From JAGOTT01 sp964450795 (lineage in GTDB: Bacteria > Patescibacteriota > Minisyncoccia > Moranbacterales > UBA1568): 23,268 nt of DNA. The notes below the pieces were generated by a model that was not told the origin of the DNA, searched no databases, and saw only the letters and a list, made by a program, of their open reading frames with translations. Positions within the stretch are counted from its first letter, which is position 1, and each line of letters begins with the position of its first letter. Of the stretch, positions 12,735 to 20,451 are shown in pieces. The stretch spans positions 1-23,268 of the forward strand of contig CAYVDI010000012.1 in assembly GCA_964450795.1 (NCBI GenBank), in the 5' to 3' direction. The position numbers and the translations under genes were made by a program.

Positions 12735-13367
12735 CTAAAGGACGTCCGGGAGCATCTCTTTCTCGATCTTTTCCGAATACAAGCCGACGGTTCTCTGCCA
12801 TCTCGCGACATCCGCCGGATCATGGCTCTCGCACGACGAGCCGCACTTCCACACGATAAGCTCCCGCGGCGTATCGAGATCATACTCCTCGATCAGAGTG
12901 TTCAAACGTCTTCCGACCACCCGGACCGCCTGTCTCGGATTTTCGAAACACGAATACCCGGACGCGGTCACCTTCTCGGTCTGTCCACGGTATCCCCAGA
13001 AATTGAAGCATTCGCGACCGTCCTCGTCTTTCGGAGAGCGCTTTCCCCAATTCGATTCCTGTTTCGCGATCGAGACGAGAAACGTCGCCGTCGTCGGATC
13101 CTGCCGGGCGATAAACGGGACCATGTCCTCCATCGGATGTCCCGATACCATCTTCCCGAGCACCCTTTCAAACGATGATTTCGGCGCGGCCGGCTCGACT
13201 GCCTGGGATCGCGAAATATCGAGCGTTGCCATCTCCGCGGAAGAAACGACGAGAACCCCGAGAAACGCCACAGCAAAGAACAGGACGGCAAAGAAAAACG
13301 CCTGTTCCGTCTCAGGGTCCTCTCTCCTGTCATATTTCATTTTTTTGAGCCACAGTTTCCGTTTCAT
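12735..13367 (-). CDS. membrane-anchored peptidoglycan hydrolase (lysozyme/glucosaminidase-like)
   Basis: 210 residues. A single membrane helix spans about 23-43 after a basic N-terminus, placing the rest outside the cell. The core TFLVSIAKQESNWGKRSP carries a candidate catalytic glutamate (E104) in the manner of lysozyme-like and glucosaminidase domains; FNFWGYRG and the later NPRQAVRVVGRRLNTLI fit that fold. Four extracellular cysteines (near 119, 139 and CGSSC) could form disulfides, which links to the DipZ-type redox protein in this window. The ribosome site AAGGA lies 8 bases before the ATG. A strong promoter (13443-13471) and a possible attenuator (13387-13411) precede it. The probable role is wall remodelling; exact bond specificity cannot be read from the sequence. 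Confidence 0.72.
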   Translation of the reverse strand: MKRKLWLKKMKYDRREDPETEQAFFFAVLFFAVAFLGVLVVSSAEMATLDISRSQAVEPAAPKSSFERVLGKMVSGHPMEDMVPFIARQDPTTATFLVSIAKQESNWGKRSPKDEDGRECFNFWGYRGQTEKVTASGYSCFENPRQAVRVVGRRLNTLIEEYDLDTPRELIVWKCGSSCESHDPADVARWQRTVGLYSEKIEKEMLPDVL

Positions 13368-13386
13368 ATGTTTTTTCCTTCCCTAC

Positions 13387-13411
13387 AAAGAAAAAGACCG
13401 GCTCCCCGGTC
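13387..13411 (-). terminator. leader terminator or attenuator of the peptidoglycan hydrolase gene
   Basis: On the minus strand GACCGG-GGAG-CCGGTC is followed by TTTTTCTTT, a textbook intrinsic terminator. It lies between the promoter and the start codon of the gene it would serve, so a transcript of about 50 nt would normally end here unless read-through occurs. Confidence 0.75.
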
Positions 13412-13442
13412 GAACTTCGCACAATTTTCCCCTTCTGAAGCC

Positions 13443-13471
13443 ATTATAGCACATATCCGAGGAAAAATCAA
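13443..13471 (-). promoter_or_regulatory. strong promoter of the peptidoglycan hydrolase transcript
   Basis: On the minus strand TTGATT (13466-13471), a 17-bp spacer and a perfect TATAAT (13443-13448) with the TGC extension just before it. The transcript would start near 13436. Confidence 0.8.
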
Positions 13472-13493
13472 CTCCCACAGAACTCACCGCTCC

Positions 13494-13531
13494 ATAAAAA
13501 AATAATCCCGGACGGCGATGCCGACCGGGAT
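13494..13531 (-). terminator. orphan intrinsic terminator in the divergent gap
   Basis: ATCCCGG and CGGC pair with GCCG and CCGGGAT across one A/A mismatch and a GAT loop (13505-13531). On the minus strand it is followed by TATTTTTTT. No minus-strand gene lies upstream, so the transcript it ends is unknown. Confidence 0.65.
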
Positions 13532-13590
13532 CCTGTTTTCCTGTCATCCGGATATTGAGTCATATTACGGAGCCAACCAAGGAGCCTCAC

Positions 13591-13619
13591 TTGAAAAGGC
13601 GACGGTTCCCGCTTACTAT
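13591..13619 (+). promoter_or_regulatory. promoter of the metalloprotease gene, leaderless
   Basis: TTGAAA (13591-13596), a 17-bp spacer and TACTAT (13614-13619). The ATG at 13626 falls where transcription should begin and no ribosome site precedes it, so the mRNA is probably leaderless. Confidence 0.55.
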
Positions 13620-13625
13620 GGATTC

Positions 13626-14681
13626 ATGCATATCTCACTTCATTCCGCTTTTCGTGTCGCGCTGTTCCTTTTCTTCGCGATACTTCTCGTCCCGTTCGCG
13701 ACCTTCTCCGTTCCGCGTCTCCTGTCGTACCCGCCTGACCGCCCGGGATGCGACGCGCCGATTCCTTACCGCGTCGAGGCATCCGATCCGCGCTTTCCGC
13801 TCGATGCCGCCGCATTCCGTCGCGGAGCGCTCGAGGCGGAAACGCTCTGGGAAAAAAATATCGGAAAGGACCTCTTCACCTATGACCCGGATGCCGGACT
13901 CGTCGTCCGGACCGAGTTCGACGAGCGGCAGAAAATGACCTATGAGGCGGATAGCCTGGAGAAAAAGGTATCCGAATACAGGACTTCATCGGAACAACTC
14001 GGGAAACGCTACGACGAACTGTCCGATCGGTACAAAAGGGAAAACCGCGCGTTCGCCGATGCCGCCGAAGCGTTCAACAGGAAACTTGCCGAATATAATC
14101 GGGACGTAAATGACTGGAATCAGTCCGGTTCCGGGACGGCGGAAGAATACGACACCCTCGAAAAACGACGAAAAAAACTCGAGAAGGAGGAAGCATCGCT
14201 TGTCCAGACATCAAAGGACCTCAACGAGCTTTCCACCACTATCAACGGGCTCGCGAAAACGCTGAACCGGAACGCCACCGAGATAAATCGGAACATCGAT
14301 CTGTTCCGGAAACGCTACGGCGAGCCGAAACCGTTCGTTCAGGGACTCTATGATCCGAGCATCCCTTCGGTCACCGTCTTCGAATTCAAGGATGCGGATG
14401 ATCTCCGACTCGTTCTCGCGCACGAGTTCGGCCACGCGCTCGGCATCGAAGAACACGTCGAGAACGGATCATCGGTCATGTTCGCCATGATGGGCGGGCA
14501 GGACCTCGAACACCCGACGCTCTCGAAGGAGGATATCGACGCATACGGACTCGCCTGTCCTCCACGGAACTTCTCGAAAAGGGAGCTGCTCGCGCGATAC
14601 CTCGTACTCACACCATCCGAAGAGATGAGCGTCTTTGATATCGCCGGAATCCTCCTTGGAGAACGGGCCAAAACGGACTGA
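13626..14681 (+). CDS. exported coiled-coil zinc metalloprotease (matrixin-like)
   Basis: 351 residues from ATG 13626; the open frame extends to 13518 but crosses the promoter. A signal or anchor helix spans 8-30. Residues 100-230 are charged and heptad-like, forming a long coiled coil. The metzincin site HEFGHALGIEEH (266-277) has all three zinc histidines (H266, H270, H277) and E267, and SSVMFAMM downstream is the Met-turn. The fold is therefore a matrixin-like protease with a coiled coil inserted before its catalytic helix. It should act outside the cell or at the envelope, on its own surface proteins or a partner cell's; the target is unknown. The gene is followed directly by the gpmI promoter. 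Confidence 0.82.
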   Translation: MHISLHSAFRVALFLFFAILLVPFATFSVPRLLSYPPDRPGCDAPIPYRVEASDPRFPLDAAAFRRGALEAETLWEKNIGKDLFTYDPDAGLVVRTEFDERQKMTYEADSLEKKVSEYRTSSEQLGKRYDELSDRYKRENRAFADAAEAFNRKLAEYNRDVNDWNQSGSGTAEEYDTLEKRRKKLEKEEASLVQTSKDLNELSTTINGLAKTLNRNATEINRNIDLFRKRYGEPKPFVQGLYDPSIPSVTVFEFKDADDLRLVLAHEFGHALGIEEHVENGSSVMFAMMGGQDLEHPTLSKEDIDAYGLACPPRNFSKRELLARYLVLTPSEEMSVFDIAGILLGERAKTD

Positions 14682-14694
14682 ATTCCCGTAAAAA

Positions 14695-14723
14695 TTGCCT
14701 GAAGCGCAGAAGCGCGGTACAGT
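14695..14723 (+). promoter_or_regulatory. gpmI: putative gpmI promoter
   Basis: TTGCCT (14695-14700), a 17-bp spacer and TACAGT (14718-14723), both 4 of 6 matches, lie 14 bp after the metalloprotease stop and 38 bp before gpmI. Confidence 0.45.
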
Positions 14724-14760
14724 ACCTCCTGGTTCCGTATTTTCTTATCGAACAAAAATC

Positions 14761-16281
14761 ATGTCAGAGCAGAAACCCGTCACACCGCTCGTCCTCATCG
14801 TCCTCGACGGATGGGGACACCGCGACGAAAAGGAGCATAACGCGATCGCAACGGCGAAAACCCCTTTCTTCGATTCGCTCCTCACCGATTTTCCGCACTC
14901 ACTCGTCGACGCGAGCGCCGGATCCGTCGGCCTCCCCGACGGCCAGATGGGCAACAGCGAGGTCGGCCATATGACGATCGGCGCCGGACGCATCATCGAC
15001 ACGGATTTCGTCCGGATATCGAAAGCCGCGAAAGAGAACGAGTTTTCCACCAACGAGGCGTTCGTAGCCCTCTTCGGGCACGTCAAGCGGCACGGATCCA
15101 TCCTCCACGTGAAAGGGCTCGTCTCTCCCGGAGGCGTTCACAGCCACACGGAACACCTCTACGCCTTCCTCAAGGCGGCGAAGGAGGCCGGCGTCACGAA
15201 GATCGCGATCCATGCCTTCACCGACGGCCGCGATGTCGGCCCACGGAGCGCCGCCGCCTATCTCCGCGAACTCGAGGATATCATCGACGATATCGGCATC
15301 GGATTCATCGCGACGGCGAGCGGCAGATTCTACGCGATGGATCGTGATCGGAACTGGGACCGGGTCGGGAAGGTCGAATCGGCGATTTTCCGCAACGAAG
15401 GAGTTCGCGCCTACCGGAACCGCCGCGCATCCGAAGTCATGGAAGAGCTCTACGCGGAAGGGGTGGTCGACGAGCATCTCGAACCGGTCGTCTTCCTCGA
15501 CGAGAACGGCGAAGGATATCGGATCGATGAGAACGACGGGGTCTTCTTCTTCAATTTCCGTTCCGATCGCGCGCGCGAACTCTCGGCCCGGATGGTCGAG
15601 TACGGACAGGAGAAGAACATCTGCTTCGTCACGCTCACCGAGTACGACCCGGAAATCCGAGCGCTCGTCGCTTTCCCGCAGGTAAGACCGCAGACCACCC
15701 TCGCGGAACAGATTTCGAAGGCGGGGCTTTCACAGGCTCACATCGCCGAAACCGAAAAATACGCGCACGCAACCTATTTCTTAAACGGCGGTCGGGAACT
15801 CCCCTTTCCTGGCGAGGAGCAGGTGATCGTCGAGAGCCGGAAAGACATCCAAACCCACGACCAGGCCCCGGAGATGCGCGCGCGAGGGATCGCCGACAAG
15901 GCGATCGAATATCTGGAACGTGGGACGGATTTCCTGTTCATAAACTTCGCGAATGCCGACATGGTCGGGCATACCGGCAACGTCCCGGCGATCATCACCG
16001 CCGTGGAAACGGTGGACCGGGAGCTTGGACGGGTAATTAGGAAAACCCTCGAAAGGAACGGCATAGCGATCATCACCGCCGACCATGGAAACGCCGAGCA
16101 GAACATCGACACTAAAACCGGCGAGACGCACACCGCGCACACGACCAATCTCGTCCCGCTCGTCGTGACCGCGCCCTGCACGCTTGAAAACGGCACTCTC
16201 GCGGACATCGCCCCAACCGCGCTCTCGCTCATGCACCTCCCGATCCCGAAGGAGATGACCGGAAAAATCCTCGCGGCGTGA
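14761..16281 (+). CDS. gpmI: 2,3-bisphosphoglycerate-independent phosphoglycerate mutase
   Basis: 506 residues, the normal length. LIVLDGWGHRD opens the alkaline-phosphatase-like domain with metal ligand D16. The catalytic phospho-acceptor serine is S66 in QMGNSEVGH. FTDGRDVGP and FNFRSDRARE belong to the phosphotransferase domain, and NFANADMVGHTGN and TADHGNAEQ supply the remaining manganese ligands. It interconverts 3- and 2-phosphoglycerate in lower glycolysis. Open codons continue upstream to 14695, but these overlap the promoter and are not conserved in character; ATG 14761 gives the standard N-terminus. No other glycolytic gene is nearby. Confidence 0.95.
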   Translation: MSEQKPVTPLVLIVLDGWGHRDEKEHNAIATAKTPFFDSLLTDFPHSLVDASAGSVGLPDGQMGNSEVGHMTIGAGRIIDTDFVRISKAAKENEFSTNEAFVALFGHVKRHGSILHVKGLVSPGGVHSHTEHLYAFLKAAKEAGVTKIAIHAFTDGRDVGPRSAAAYLRELEDIIDDIGIGFIATASGRFYAMDRDRNWDRVGKVESAIFRNEGVRAYRNRRASEVMEELYAEGVVDEHLEPVVFLDENGEGYRIDENDGVFFFNFRSDRARELSARMVEYGQEKNICFVTLTEYDPEIRALVAFPQVRPQTTLAEQISKAGLSQAHIAETEKYAHATYFLNGGRELPFPGEEQVIVESRKDIQTHDQAPEMRARGIADKAIEYLERGTDFLFINFANADMVGHTGNVPAIITAVETVDRELGRVIRKTLERNGIAIITADHGNAEQNIDTKTGETHTAHTTNLVPLVVTAPCTLENGTLADIAPTALSLMHLPIPKEMTGKILAA

Positions 16282-16303
16282 TTCCTCGGACGACATGAAC
16301 GGA

Positions 16304-16345
16304 ATGAAAGAAGGCCTGGCGAAATTTCGTCAGGCCTTTTCATTC
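16304..16345. terminator. bidirectional intrinsic terminator
   Basis: AAGGCCTG and CGA pair with TCG and CAGGCCTT around AATT, followed by TTCATT on the plus strand; read the other way the tail is CTTTCATT. It lies between the converging gpmI and dipeptidase genes and overlaps the stop of the latter. Confidence 0.75.
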
Positions 16346-17158
16346 GAAAAACGGGGCGAATGCGACCGAATAGAATGCGCATGCTTCCTCCCGAAGCGCC
16401 GCCCAGAGCTGATCGTAGAGATCGAAGTGCCACACCTCGTTCGGATTGTTCACGAACCCCTCCTCAAGAAGCGTCCAGTACAGGAGCCGGCGATTTCCGA
16501 GCGCATACTCCTCGTCGAGCGTCAGGATCTTCCCTGACGACCGCAGGCGTTCATAATGATCGGAGAAGGCTCGTTCGGTTTCGGAAAAATCGTCGAATCC
16601 GGCACCGAAAGGGAGAGGGTTCCGGGTTTTCCGGTCACGGATCATGAGATCGACCGCGCCGCCGGTCGAGTGAAACGGAGGCGAGAATCGATCCACCGTT
16701 CCGTTCTCGTCGGACCCCCTGCCCCAGAACTTCCTGACTTCCTCCCACACCCGCTCATCGTCCCAATCCGGATGCCTCGAGCGGACATCGTTCGGCATCC
16801 ATGTGAGGAACATGAAATCCTGGACTTCGACGGGGCGGTAGGCGTCGTACACGAACAGCTCGACTTCGGATTTAAGGAGACGCTCGTTGACGACGAAGAG
16901 CCTTCTTGCGACGGATTCACGGAGAAGAATTCCCGAAATCGACCATCTGATCCTTTCATGATACGGAGGATTGTCGCTCGTCTTGTGATAATAATTCTCC
17001 CCCGCGATCCCATACCGATCCGTGACATCGACGAGCCTCTCGGAGGAAAGCGGGTGGAAGAGATCGATAGGGTGGGACCGCGATCCCCTTCGGAGCTCCC
17101 GCGCTCGGGAGAAATCCGGAAGAGGGCGTTTTCGGTACTCAAGCACGTTCTCATTCAT
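16340..17158 (-). CDS. D-alanyl-D-alanine dipeptidase (VanX/DdpX family, M15D)
   Basis: 272 residues, longer than VanX (about 200) because of an N-terminal extension. The zinc and catalytic pattern is complete: YDAYRPVEVQ (R108), SPPFHSTGGAVDL (H163, D170) and NPNEVWHFDL (E241, H244). It hydrolyses D-Ala-D-Ala and is more likely used for wall turnover than for glycopeptide resistance, because no vanH/vanA or sensor genes lie near. No signal peptide is seen, so it should be cytoplasmic. AAGGGG lies 7 bases before the ATG. A promoter (TTGCCA 17215-17220, 18 bp, TATGGT 17191-17196) lies back to back with the mgtA promoter. Confidence 0.85.
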   Translation of the reverse strand: MNENVLEYRKRPLPDFSRARELRRGSRSHPIDLFHPLSSERLVDVTDRYGIAGENYYHKTSDNPPYHERIRWSISGILLRESVARRLFVVNERLLKSEVELFVYDAYRPVEVQDFMFLTWMPNDVRSRHPDWDDERVWEEVRKFWGRGSDENGTVDRFSPPFHSTGGAVDLMIRDRKTRNPLPFGAGFDDFSETERAFSDHYERLRSSGKILTLDEEYALGNRRLLYWTLLEEGFVNNPNEVWHFDLYDQLWAALREEACAFYSVAFAPFFE

Positions 17159-17190
17159 GGGAATCCCCTTTTCAAGGAACCGGTACGGCT

Positions 17191-17244
17191 ACCATAAACC
17201 GATTTCGCCGGGTTTGGCAAGGAAACCACCCCTGGTGGTACAAT
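17191..17244. promoter_or_regulatory. overlapping divergent promoters of the dipeptidase and mgtA
   Basis: Minus: TTGCCA (17215-17220) and TATGGT (17191-17196), 18-bp spacer. Plus: TTGGCA (17214-17219) and TACAAT (17239-17244) with a TG extension, 19-bp spacer. The two -35 hexamers occupy the same bases, so the promoters probably compete. Confidence 0.5.
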
Positions 17245-17254
17245 GAACTGTGTA

Positions 17255-17268
17255 TTTATCCGGATAAA
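17255..17268. promoter_or_regulatory. 14-bp perfect palindrome in the mgtA leader
   Basis: TTTATCCGGATAAA is a perfect palindrome between the mgtA -10 and start codon. It could be a repressor site or a small RNA hairpin controlling mgtA. Confidence 0.4.
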
Positions 17269-17277
17269 CCGAATCAT

Positions 17278-19794
17278 ATGGCCGAAACAAAAGACGCGGT
17301 CGCATTTCCCGGTCTCACATCGAAAAAGGCCGCCGAACTCCTTGAAACGTTCGGAGAGAACTCCCTCCGCGCGAAAAAACGATCCAATCCTGTCATCGTC
17401 TTCCTGAAGGAATTCGACAGCCCACTCCTCATCATTCTCATCCTCGTATCGGTCGTTTCCTTTTTCCTCGGCGAACACCTGAACGCGGTCATCATCTTCG
17501 CCATGGTGCTGATCGGCGCGATCGTCGATTTCCTCAATACATACAGATCCTCAAAAGCGGTCGAGCAGCTGGCGGCGCGGGTGCAGACGACCGCCACGGT
17601 CATCCGTGACGGAAAGGATATAGAGATACAGGCACGGTACGTCGTCCCCGGCGACATCGTCCGTCTCTCGGCAGGACGGCTCATTCCCGCCGACGGTATC
17701 GTACTCGAGGCAAACGACTTTTTCGTCAATCAATCGGCCCTCACCGGAGAATCGTTTCCGACCGAAAAACGACCCGGAATCGGAGACGAGACCAGCGATC
17801 GCGCCTCCGAACGGAACGACCTCGTATTCATGGGAACCAGCGTCGTCACCGGATTCTCGACCATCCGCATCAAAAAGACCGGAAAGGACACCGAGTACGG
17901 GAAGATCGCCGAAGGAGCATCGAAAGAGGACGGCGAGACCGAATTCGAGCGCGGCATCAGGGAGTTCAGTCTGTTCATCATGAAGCTGAACCTCCTCCTC
18001 GTCGGATTCGTCCTCCTCGCGAACGCGATCATCGGGCGCGGTTTCATCGAATCGATCACGTTCGCGGTCGCGATCGCCATCGGACTCACGCCGGAACTCC
18101 TCCCCGTCATGCTCTCCGTCTCGCTCGCACGCGGATCGATCCGGATGGCGAAAAAGAGCGCCATCGTGAAGAATCTCTCCTCGATACAGAATTTCGGGAG
18201 CATGGACATCCTCTGTACCGACAAGACCGGAACGCTCACCGAGGACAAGATCCGGGTCATCCGGCACATCGACGGGAGCGGAAAGGACTCCGATGAAGTG
18301 TTCGCCTTCTCCTATCTCAACAGCATCTACCAGACCGGGATCAAGAACCCGCTCGACCGCGCCATACAGGAATACGACACCGTCGACATCTCGGCATATT
18401 CGAAACTCGACGAAGTGCCGTTCGACTTCACCCGCCGCCGCGATTCGCTCGTCGTCGAAAAGAACGGGAGGAAAATCCTCGTCACGAAGGGTGCACCTGA
18501 AAGCGTCATCGGCATCTCCTCGAGCGCGAAGAAAGAGGGAGTCATAACCGAGATCGATGCCGCCGGCCGGAAAGAGATGCTTTCCCTCTACGAGAGCCTC
18601 TCCGGGGAGGGGTTCCGCGTCCTCGCCATCGCCGCCAAGTATCTTCCCGACGACGACTACGTCTACAATGTCGAGGACGAATCGGATATGATCTTCCTTG
18701 GCTTCGTGGCCTTTCTCGATCCGCCGAAGAAAGACGCAATGGAAACCATCCGCGGCTTCGCGGAACTCGGTGTCTCGATCAAGATCCTCACCGGCGATAG
18801 CGACATCCTGACGAGGAAGATCTGCCGCGATATCGGTATCGACGTTCACGGCGTCGTGCTCGGAAAAGACATCGAGGGACTTTCCGATACCGCCATCGCG
18901 GGTCTCGCGGAGAAGACGACCATCTTCGCGCGCGTCACACCGGAAGAGAAGGAACGCATCATCCGGGCACTTCGCATGGATTCCAGGCACGTGGTCGGAT
19001 ACATGGGCGACGGCATCAACGACGTGACCGCGCTCAAGGCCGCCGACGTCGGCATATCCGTCGAAAACGGCGTCCCGGTCGCGAAGGATGCCGCCGACAT
19101 CATCCTCCTCGAGAAGAGTCTCGCGGCCCTGCGCGACGGCATCGAAGAGGGTCGGAAGACCTTCCAGAACACGCTCAAATACATCATGATGTGGCTCTCA
19201 TCGAATTTCGGGAACATGTTCTCCATGATGGGCGCTTCCGTGTTCCTCCCGTTCCTTCCGATGTCTCCGCAGCAGATCCTTCTCAACAACTTCCTCTACG
19301 ATTCCGCACAGGTCGGACTCCCGACCGACCGGATCGACCCGGAAGACACCAAACGACCGCCCCGATGGAATCTCAAAAACATCCGCCGGTTCATGTTCAT
19401 CTTCGGCCCGATCAGCTCGATCTTCGACTTCATAACCTTCGGCGCGCTCCTCTACGTTTTCCACCTTTCCGAAAGGCAGTTCCAGACCGGATGGTTCCTC
19501 GAATCCCTCGCGACGCAGGTACTCGTCATCTACCTCATCCGGACGAGGAAGATCCCGTTCTTCCGAAGCCGGCCGAGCCTTTTCCTCCTCGGAAACACAT
19601 CGCTCGTGCTCCTCATCGGATGGGGAATCGCCCTCTCCCCGATCGGAACGATCTTCGGATTCGAGCGTCTTCCGGTCCCCATCTTCCTCGCCATCGTCGG
19701 CATCATCGGCTCATATCTCATCCTCGTGGAAATCGGGAAAAAGCTCTTCCGGAAACTGATCGCGCTCGACGGACCGGAAGCGGCCCGGACGTGA
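17278..19794 (+). CDS. mgtA: magnesium-translocating P-type ATPase (P3B, MgtA-like)
   Basis: 838 residues, close to the MgtA length of about 900. The actuator loop is SALTGESFP (153-161), the phosphorylated aspartate is D315 in CTDKTGTLTED, and MGDGINDVTALKAADVGI forms the hinge. The transport-site segment IGLTPELLPVM and the later NNFLYDSAQVGLPTDRID are typical of the MgtA/MgtB group rather than calcium or heavy-metal pumps. It should import Mg2+ driven by ATP. There is one helix pair at about 47-86, then a pair near 235-275 and six C-terminal helices. A divergent promoter and a 14-bp palindrome precede it. No MgtC-like or Mg riboswitch sequence was recognised. Confidence 0.9.
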   Translation: MAETKDAVAFPGLTSKKAAELLETFGENSLRAKKRSNPVIVFLKEFDSPLLIILILVSVVSFFLGEHLNAVIIFAMVLIGAIVDFLNTYRSSKAVEQLAARVQTTATVIRDGKDIEIQARYVVPGDIVRLSAGRLIPADGIVLEANDFFVNQSALTGESFPTEKRPGIGDETSDRASERNDLVFMGTSVVTGFSTIRIKKTGKDTEYGKIAEGASKEDGETEFERGIREFSLFIMKLNLLLVGFVLLANAIIGRGFIESITFAVAIAIGLTPELLPVMLSVSLARGSIRMAKKSAIVKNLSSIQNFGSMDILCTDKTGTLTEDKIRVIRHIDGSGKDSDEVFAFSYLNSIYQTGIKNPLDRAIQEYDTVDISAYSKLDEVPFDFTRRRDSLVVEKNGRKILVTKGAPESVIGISSSAKKEGVITEIDAAGRKEMLSLYESLSGEGFRVLAIAAKYLPDDDYVYNVEDESDMIFLGFVAFLDPPKKDAMETIRGFAELGVSIKILTGDSDILTRKICRDIGIDVHGVVLGKDIEGLSDTAIAGLAEKTTIFARVTPEEKERIIRALRMDSRHVVGYMGDGINDVTALKAADVGISVENGVPVAKDAADIILLEKSLAALRDGIEEGRKTFQNTLKYIMMWLSSNFGNMFSMMGASVFLPFLPMSPQQILLNNFLYDSAQVGLPTDRIDPEDTKRPPRWNLKNIRRFMFIFGPISSIFDFITFGALLYVFHLSERQFQTGWFLESLATQVLVIYLIRTRKIPFFRSRPSLFLLGNTSLVLLIGWGIALSPIGTIFGFERLPVPIFLAIVGIIGSYLILVEIGKKLFRKLIALDGPEAART

Positions 19795-19818
19795 AAACTT
19801 TTCACTCCGCAAGCCGTT
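19791..19818 (+). promoter_or_regulatory. candidate ECF-type promoter of the sigma gene
   Basis: TGAAAAC (19792-19798), 16 bases, then CGTT (19815-19818) resembles the TGAAAC-N16-CGTA pattern of ECF sigma promoters. GTGAAAACTTTTCAC (19791-19805) is also a 15-bp palindrome overlapping the mgtA stop. This fits autoregulation. Confidence 0.4.
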
Positions 19819-19856
19819 TTATTGCTTATCGATCCTGGTCTTCCGGGAAAAACCGC

Positions 19857-20447
19857 ATGAATGACCCGAACATGGCACCCCCAGAAAACATGACCGACCA
19901 GGAGCTTGCCAGACGCTCTTCGGAAAATCCGGATTTTTTCGGGGCGCTCATGGAACGATACGAGACGCCGCTCCTCCGATACATCCGGCGCATATCCTCA
20001 CTTCCGAATGAAGACGCCGAGGATATCCTTCAGGAAACGTTCATCAAGACCTACCGAAACATAAATGACTACGATCCGGACGCGAAATTCTCGAGTTGGA
20101 TCTACCGTATCGCGCACAATCAGACCATCGATACCCTTAGGAAACGGAAGGTCGACTCGGCGTCGTTCTCGATAGAAGCGAACGATGCCGCCCAGTTCCT
20201 CAAGGCCGCAAGCGATATCGGCGCCGAAACCGAAACGGCCGACACGCTCGCCAGAGTCGAGACCATAATACGGGAACTGCCGGAGACATACCGGGAAGCG
20301 CTCATTCTCCGGTTCCTCGAGGAGAAATCGTATGAGGAGATCATGGACATCCTCGAGCTTCCGAAAGGAAGCGTCGCGACACTCATCCATCGCGGGAGCA
20401 GGCTCCTTCGGGAGCGGATGCTCGAAGCGGGAATAACCAACGGATAA
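19857..20447 (+). CDS. ECF-type RNA polymerase sigma factor
   Basis: 196 residues. Region 2 (about 30-98) includes RYETPLLRYIRRIS, EDAEDILQETFIKTYRN and WIYRIAHNQTIDTLRKRK; region 4 (about 130-188) includes LPETYREALILRFLEEKSYEEIMDILELPKGSV cut here into the usual two helices. Region 1 and most of region 3 are missing, as in ECF sigma factors. The open frame continues far upstream through mgtA, but ATG 19857 is the first with the family's start character. It is followed 4 bp later by a membrane protein that probably restrains it. A candidate autoregulatory promoter lies at 19791-19818. The signal it answers to is not evident; the neighbour mgtA suggests envelope or ion stress only by position. 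Confidence 0.88.
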   Translation: MNDPNMAPPENMTDQELARRSSENPDFFGALMERYETPLLRYIRRISSLPNEDAEDILQETFIKTYRNINDYDPDAKFSSWIYRIAHNQTIDTLRKRKVDSASFSIEANDAAQFLKAASDIGAETETADTLARVETIIRELPETYREALILRFLEEKSYEEIMDILELPKGSVATLIHRGSRLLRERMLEAGITNG

Positions 20448-20451
20448 CGAC

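Noticed and set aside
16340..17158. Glycopeptide resistance locus
   Set aside because: Only a VanX-like dipeptidase is present, without vanH, a D-Ala-D-Lac ligase or a sensor pair, so a housekeeping wall role is more likely.
17551..18990. Long minus-strand open frame opposite mgtA
   Set aside because: It is the acidic mirror of GC-rich coding sequence on the plus strand, with no recognisable motif or ribosome site; mgtA on the other strand has all P-type ATPase motifs.
19191..19856. N-terminal extension of the sigma factor into mgtA
   Set aside because: The upstream part of that frame lies wholly in mgtA coding sequence and is Arg/Pro-rich without domain features; the sigma domains begin after ATG 19857.
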